Source of the DNA: Acidimicrobiaceae bacterium
GTDB lineage: Bacteria > Actinomycetota > Acidimicrobiia > Acidimicrobiales > RAAP-2
Length of the DNA stretch: 64,000 bases
Assembly: GCA_003152015.1 (NCBI GenBank)
Contig: PLZF01000096.1
Span: 62,001-126,000, forward strand
Direction of reading: 5' to 3'
The notes beneath the pieces were generated by a model. It was not told the DNA's origin. It searched no databases and saw only the letters and a list, made by a program, of their open reading frames with translations. The number at the start of each line of letters is the position of its first letter. Within the stretch, counting starts at the first letter, position 1. A program made the translations under genes and the position numbers. This document shows, piece after piece, positions 60,043 to 64,000 of this stretch.

Positions 60043-60819
60043 GTGAACGACGAGACCGTCAGGGATATGGCGCCAACTGCTCCACTGCTGCAGGTGGAAG
60101 ACCTCCATGTATCAGTGGACGGCGCCCCCATCCTCCGTGGCGTCAACCTCACCGTGCAATCCGGGCAGGTGCACGCCATCATGGGGCCCAACGGGTCGGG
60201 CAAGTCGACCCTGGCCAAAGTGCTCCTCGGCAACCCCGCCTACGTGGTGACGTCGGGGACTGTCCGGCTACGGGGTGAGGACGTCACGGCATGGCCTACC
60301 GACGTCCGAGGCAAAGCGGGGATGTTCCTGGCTTTTCAGGAACCCGAGGCCATCGGTGGCGTGCCGGTGATCCAATTCCTCCGCCAAGCGCTTTCTGCCC
60401 GTCGAGGCATCGACATGTCGGTGCTCGAAGTTCGTTTGATGATGATGGAGTGGATGGAGAAGTTGGGGATGGACCCCGAGTTCGGCGAGCGCTATCTCAA
60501 CGAGGGATTTTCGGGTGGCGAGAAGAAGCGCAATGAGATATTGCAGATGGCCATGCTCGAACCTGAAGTGGCCATCCTCGACGAGACCGACTCAGGGCTC
60601 GATGTCGATGCGCTCCGCACAGTCGCTCGTGGCGTCGACACCGTCCGGGAAATTCGACCCGATCTCGGCGTGGTGGTGATCACCCACTACCAGCGGATGT
60701 TGGATGAGTTGGCGGCCGACAAGGTCCATCTTCTCATCGGCGGGGTCATCGTGGCCGATGGAGGCCCCGAGTTGTACAAGAAGTTGGAGACGGAAGGATA
60801 CGACGCATGGCGGGCCTGA
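60043..60819 (+). CDS. sufC: Fe-S assembly ATPase
   Basis: A 258-residue ABC-type ATPase of the SUF system. Walker A is MGPNGSGKSTLAKVLLG. The SufC-specific LAFQEPEAIGGVPVIQFLR and LNEGFSGGEKKRNEILQMAMLEPEVAILDETDSGLDVDAL are present. GTG 60043 has GGGAGGG about 12 bases upstream; an ATG 8 codons later is possible. sufB and sufD are not immediately upstream, because a divergent glucosidase gene is there. They would be expected elsewhere. Confidence 0.95.
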   Translation: MNDETVRDMAPTAPLLQVEDLHVSVDGAPILRGVNLTVQSGQVHAIMGPNGSGKSTLAKVLLGNPAYVVTSGTVRLRGEDVTAWPTDVRGKAGMFLAFQEPEAIGGVPVIQFLRQALSARRGIDMSVLEVRLMMMEWMEKLGMDPEFGERYLNEGFSGGEKKRNEILQMAMLEPEVAILDETDSGLDVDALRTVARGVDTVREIRPDLGVVVITHYQRMLDELAADKVHLLIGGVIVADGGPELYKKLETEGYDAWRA

Positions 60820-62063
60820 TCGATGTGGCGCACGGTTTGGATGTCGAAACGCTGCGGAAAGACTTTCCCCTGCTCGCCCAGGAGGTCAACGGGCACCCGA
60901 TCACCTACCTCGACTCGGCGGCTTCCTCCCAACGACCTCGCCAGGTGCTTGACGCCATGCGCGAGTACGACGAGACGACCCACGCCAACGTGCACCGGGG
61001 TGTCTATGGGATTGCCGAGGAGGCCACCCATCGATTCGAAGCAGCCCGGGTGGCGGTGGGCCGATTCATCGGGGCACCCAATCCGGCCCGGGAGATCCTC
61101 TTCAGCAAAAATGCCACTGAAGGCCTGAACCTGGTGGCCAATACATGGGGCCGCACCCACCTGCACCCGGGCGACTCCATCCTCCTCACCGAGATGGAGC
61201 ACCACGCCAACATCGTGCCATGGCAGATGTTGGCCGAAGAGCGCGAGCTCTCCATCCGGTGGATTCCCATCGACGATGACGGAGCCCTGATCCTCGATGA
61301 CCTCGAACGCTTGGTCGACGGGGTCAAGTTGGTCGGGATCACCTGCATGTCCAACGTCCTGGGAACGCTGAATCCGGTCGGCGATATCGCCCGGGTGGCT
61401 CACGCCGCGGGAGCAGTCGTGGTGGCCGACGGGGCCCAATCGGTCCCCCACTTGCCGACCGATGTGTCCACCCTGGGCTGTGATTTTCTGGCCTTCAGCG
61501 CTCACAAGATGCTCGGTCCGACCGGTATCGGCGTGCTCTGGGGTCGGGATGAGTTACTCACCCCGCTCCCTCCATTCCTCGGTGGTGGGGAGATGATCCT
61601 CGATGTCCGCAAGGAGGGGTTCACCCCCAACGATCTGCCGTGGAGGTTTGAAGCCGGTACGCCGCCGATCACCGAGGCCATCGGCCTCGGTGCTGCCGTG
61701 GAGTACCTGCAGGCCATCGGCATGGAGTCCATCCGGGCCCACGAGATTTCGTTGACCACGTACGCCATGAACACGCTGGCCGAACGCTTCGGCGACGACA
61801 TCCGGATCTTCGGGCCCAAGGATCCGACCCAGCGAGGCGGCGTCCTCTCATTCGCCTATCGCGACATCCACCCCCACGACGTTTCCCAGATCCTCGACCA
61901 GTACGGGGTGTGCGTGAGGGCCGGGCATCACTGTGCCAAGCCGCTGATGAGGCGGCTCGGGGTCAACGCCACGGCCCGAGCGTCCTTCGCTCTCTACAAC
62001 ACCGAGTCCGACGTCGATACCCTGGCCAATGCCCTGGCCGAGACGGGAGCGTTTTTCGGATGA
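60807..62063 (+). CDS. sufS: Cysteine desulfurase SufS
   Basis: A 418-residue PLP enzyme of class II. It has YLDSAASSQRPRQVLDAM, HRGVYGIAEEATHRFE, FSKNATEGLNLVA, the PLP Lys in FSAHKMLGPTGIGVLWG, and the active Cys in RAGHHCAKPLM. It mobilises sulfur from cysteine for Fe-S clusters. The start overlaps sufC by 13 bases. Confidence 0.96.
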   Translation: MAGLIDVAHGLDVETLRKDFPLLAQEVNGHPITYLDSAASSQRPRQVLDAMREYDETTHANVHRGVYGIAEEATHRFEAARVAVGRFIGAPNPAREILFSKNATEGLNLVANTWGRTHLHPGDSILLTEMEHHANIVPWQMLAEERELSIRWIPIDDDGALILDDLERLVDGVKLVGITCMSNVLGTLNPVGDIARVAHAAGAVVVADGAQSVPHLPTDVSTLGCDFLAFSAHKMLGPTGIGVLWGRDELLTPLPPFLGGGEMILDVRKEGFTPNDLPWRFEAGTPPITEAIGLGAAVEYLQAIGMESIRAHEISLTTYAMNTLAERFGDDIRIFGPKDPTQRGGVLSFAYRDIHPHDVSQILDQYGVCVRAGHHCAKPLMRRLGVNATARASFALYNTESDVDTLANALAETGAFFG

Positions 62064-62167
62064 GTACCTCCCGGTACTCTGTTGCCGTGATGCGCACCAT
62101 TGTTACCAACGGATCATCCGATGATGCCAACGGACTCATTCGGAAAGACCCGGGGCCGACGAGCTGA
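62060..62167 (+). CDS. Possible 35-residue translationally coupled small ORF between sufS and sufU
   Basis: The ATG overlaps the sufS stop as ATGA, and its TGA overlaps the sufU ATG as TGATG, so the frame bridges the two genes exactly. The product begins MSTSRYSVAVMRTIV. It has no recognised domain, and third positions are less GC-rich than in the neighbours. It may be a genuine small protein, a coupling leader, or chance. Confidence 0.3.
   Translation: MSTSRYSVAVMRTIVTNGSSDDANGLIRKDPGPTS
62062..62079 (+). promoter_or_regulatory. Hairpin at the sufS stop codon
   Basis: GAGTACC and GGTACTC form a perfect 7-bp stem with a TCCC loop, directly overlapping the sufS stop and the small ORF. There is no T-run, so it is more likely an mRNA processing or attenuation structure than a terminator. 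Confidence 0.35.
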
Positions 62168-62682
62168 TGGCCGGTCTCGAAGATCTCTACCGCGAGATCA
62201 TCCTTGACCACTACCGGTCGCCTCGGAACCGGGGGGAACTCCCGTCTCCCCCGGCTCAACGCGTCGAGGGATTCAATCCTCTCTGTGGTGACGAGATAGT
62301 GGTCACTCTCGAAGTCACCGATGGAACCGTCTCTGACATCAAAATCGGTGGTACCGGGTGCTCCATCAGCCAATCATCGGCATCGCTGATGTCGGCAGCG
62401 GTGAAAGGTAAGCCGGTGACCGAAGTCCGCGACCTGATCCGGACCTTCAAGGGGATGATGTCCATTCACGAGTCGACCCTTCCGGGCAAGGACTCTCAGG
62501 ATGAGGACGATATCGAGGCGACAGAAGCACAGCTTCTGGATGTCGACTCACTTGGTGAACTTGCTGCCCTCCAGGGAGTGGTGAAATTCCCGGTGCGTAT
62601 CAAATGTGCGACGTTGAGTTGGAATACCCTGGCTCAGGGCCTCGACGAGGCCGAGTCGAAGACCGAATCCGCCAGCGCCTGA
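62167..62682 (+). CDS. sufU: Fe-S cluster scaffold/sulfur acceptor SufU
   Basis: A 171-residue IscU-like protein of the SufU branch. It opens LEDLYREIILDHYRSPRNRG. The three Cys ligands are in NPLCGDEI, TGCSISQSSASLM and IKCATLSWNTL. The ~20-residue insert characteristic of SufU lies between the second and third Cys. It receives sulfur from SufS. Confidence 0.95.
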   Translation: MAGLEDLYREIILDHYRSPRNRGELPSPPAQRVEGFNPLCGDEIVVTLEVTDGTVSDIKIGGTGCSISQSSASLMSAAVKGKPVTEVRDLIRTFKGMMSIHESTLPGKDSQDEDDIEATEAQLLDVDSLGELAALQGVVKFPVRIKCATLSWNTLAQGLDEAESKTESASA

Positions 62683-62706
62683 GGCCACCACTGGCTCACA
62701 TGCGGT

Positions 62707-62922
62707 TCAGAGGGGGCGTTCGACCAGGCTGAGTGCAAGCCGGGGACAGCTTTCCGCTGCTCTTCGAGCGTGGTCGACCAGTTTCACCGGAATGCCCCCG
62801 GCCTCGATGATCGGGAACCCCCATCGGTCGAGCCGGATGCGCTCAGGCAACAGTTCGGCACACACCCCGTGTCCGTCACAGGCAATCGGATCGACAATGA
62901 GGGTCAAGGCTGTCCGTTTCAC
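62707..62922 (-). CDS. Small ferredoxin, [3Fe-4S]-type pattern
   Basis: A 71-residue protein. The Cys pattern is CDGHGVC (C-x5-C) and a later SCPRLAL Cys-Pro, giving three Cys as in actinobacterial P450-type ferredoxins. VDPIACDGHGVCAELLPERI is the family opening. The GTG at 62922 overlaps the stop of the upstream NuoF-like gene (GTGA), so the ferredoxin probably carries electrons to or from that protein. The longer upstream frame is shadow. Confidence 0.88.
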   Translation of the reverse strand: MKRTALTLIVDPIACDGHGVCAELLPERIRLDRWGFPIIEAGGIPVKLVDHARRAAESCPRLALSLVERPL

Positions 62923-64000
62923 CGGACCACCGGCCTGAGCGGAGAACTCTGTGAACTCTGTGGACGGGTGGGTACCGGCAACATGGGTGCGGTGTTGCCT
63001 CGACACGCGCCGCGGCTGAGATGAAGTTCGACATGATCAGCGAAGACCCGCAACGCACTGCGGATGAAGCGGGCCACTCCATCGGGGTGACGGCAAGCAC
63101 CCCGGCCTTCGACCAGATCACAGAGCCCGGGAATAGTCGAGACACCGCCGTGGAGGGACGAGGGACGGAACGCCAACTTCTCCATGACGAGGTCGAGCCC
63201 GGCCAGGCCATTAACACAAGGACCACACTGTCCGGCTCCTTGGCCTTCGAGGTAGGTAACCACCCGACTGACCTCGGACAGAGGACAAATTCCTGAAGGG
63301 AGCAGAGCCACTACTCCGGCGCCAATCGAGGATCCGTACTGGCGCGCTGCGTCCTCCGTCAGTGGCATGTCCAATGCTGCGGCGGCAGTGAGCCAACCGC
63401 CGCCATAGCCACCGAGAAGCACCCCCTGAATGCCTCGGGCGTCCTCCTGGCGCAAGCCAAGTGCGTGGCCCAGCGGGATACCGAGAGGTATCTCGATGAT
63501 CTGCGGCTCGGCCCACCGACCCGTCACCGTGAGGAGTGCGGTACCGGGCGACTCGGGGGTACCTTCTCGGCGAAACCAATCGGCACCGAAGCGGGCGATC
63601 AGCGCCACGTGGGCCAAGGACTCCACGTTCTGTACCAGCGTTGGTCGGCCACCGACGCCCGAGTCCCGCACGGTCGTAAGGCCCGTGAACGAGGGGCGGG
63701 CTGAGTTGCGATTGTTGATGGTGTTGACCGCAGCCGACTCTTGGCCGGCCAGGAACCTATCGGGCGCCTCCACCACTTCGATGTCGACCGAATCCACCCC
63801 AAAGCGCCGCCGCTCCTCAATGGAACTCTCCACCGTCGGAATGGCTGAACCGGGAACATGGACGATGACTCGAGATGCACCGAGCGCTCCGGCCGCCATC
63901 ACCGCGCCGTCGAGAACCAGGTGGGGAAGCTGGTGGACAAGTAGCCGGTCCTTTCCGCTGGCCGGTTCACCTTCGGCTCCGTTGGCCACGATGATCGGAC
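62919..64000 (-). CDS. NuoF-like NADH dehydrogenase (flavin/SLBB/Fe-S) protein, 5' end outside window
   Basis: About 360 C-terminal residues are visible; the frame stays open past 64000, so the start lies outside. ANGAEGEPASGKDR near the edge matches the middle of the FMN domain of NuoF-like proteins. After an SLBB region comes QGAGQCGPCVNGL...GLCDLVEGRGACRHPDGVARF, the Fe-S domain. The usual first Cys of ESCGxCxPC is replaced by Ala, as I recall in an actinobacterial NuoF-like subfamily. It probably couples NAD(P)H to the ferredoxin encoded downstream. Confidence 0.85.
   Translation of the reverse strand, partial: PIIVANGAEGEPASGKDRLLVHQLPHLVLDGAVMAAGALGASRVIVHVPGSAIPTVESSIEERRRFGVDSVDIEVVEAPDRFLAGQESAAVNTINNRNSARPSFTGLTTVRDSGVGGRPTLVQNVESLAHVALIARFGADWFRREGTPESPGTALLTVTGRWAEPQIIEIPLGIPLGHALGLRQEDARGIQGVLLGGYGGGWLTAAAALDMPLTEDAARQYGSSIGAGVVALLPSGICPLSEVSRVVTYLEGQGAGQCGPCVNGLAGLDLVMEKLAFRPSSLHGGVSTIPGLCDLVEGRGACRHPDGVARFIRSALRVFADHVELHLSRGACRGNTAPMLPVPTRPQSSQSSPLRPVVR

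Noticed and set aside
1-64000. tRNA, rRNA, transposase and integrase genes
   Set aside because: The intergenic stretches were read for T-loop-like and rRNA-like sequence, and the frames for transposase or integrase motifs; nothing convincing was found. A covariance-model scan would be decisive.

Overview
The window is GC-rich, densely coded bacterial chromosome, most likely from an Actinomycetota member. The basis is coenzyme F420 genes (cofD, cofE), DUF2510 proteins, a sufC-sufS-sufU order, a homodimeric AceE-type pyruvate dehydrogenase, a stand-alone methylmalonyl-CoA mutase large chain, and frequent GTG/TTG starts with ATGA/GTGA overlaps. An Acidimicrobiia-like lineage would fit, but that is inference; no rRNA or tRNA gene was seen to settle it. 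No prophage, transposase or CRISPR array was found.

Layout. 0.3-4.7 kb: cofD-cofE, convergent with an FKBP prolyl isomerase, then a DEAD-box helicase and a divergent VOC protein. 4.7-13.8 kb (minus): a long operon-like surface-glycan block (rmlB, rmlD, UDP-glucose dehydrogenase, UDP-xylose synthase, two GT2 glycosyltransferases, an anchored protein with a Thr/Pro tail, a mannose-1-phosphate guanylyltransferase and a GalE-like epimerase). 13.9-17.8 kb: birA divergent from a biotin-dependent carboxylase alpha chain, then an M20 hydrolase. 17.8-24.2 kb: a looser region with a PIG-L deacetylase, a RecQ helicase fused to a phosphoribosyltransferase domain, the mutase large chain and a broken collagen-like gene. 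24.2-28 kb: a rhodanese-MoeB fusion, a nitroreductase, an esterase relic and two small uncharacterised genes.

28.1-31.3 kb (plus): alcohol dehydrogenase, limonene-monooxygenase-like flavoprotein and epoxide hydrolase, a plausible alkene/terpene oxidation set. 31.4-37.3 kb: pepA and a PduO-type cobalamin adenosyltransferase divergent from metH. 37.3-39.7 kb: two DUF2510 membrane proteins and a coding remnant. 39.7-46.5 kb (minus): lpd, the E2 acyltransferase, a LipB-LipA fusion, an M24 peptidase and an atypical SDR; this operon combines lipoate-dependent enzymes with the machinery that lipoylates them. 46.5-50.5 kb: an ABC-2 exporter, DUF2203, an SDR and RNase HI. 50.6-59.9 kb: aceE, an HhH-GPD protein coupled to thiE, an anchored Thr/Pro-tail protein, an acyl-CoA dehydrogenase, an MBL hydrolase and a glycogen-debranching-type glucosidase. 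60-64 kb: sufC-sufS-(small ORF)-sufU, then a ferredoxin and a NuoF-like protein cut by the window edge.

The observations most worth following are the single-chain LipB-LipA protein, the RecQ-PRTase fusion, the N-terminal-rhodanese MoeB, the collagen-like gene interrupted by one in-frame stop, and the monooxygenase/epoxide hydrolase/dehydrogenase operon. No wholly new multi-gene system could be demonstrated from sequence alone.
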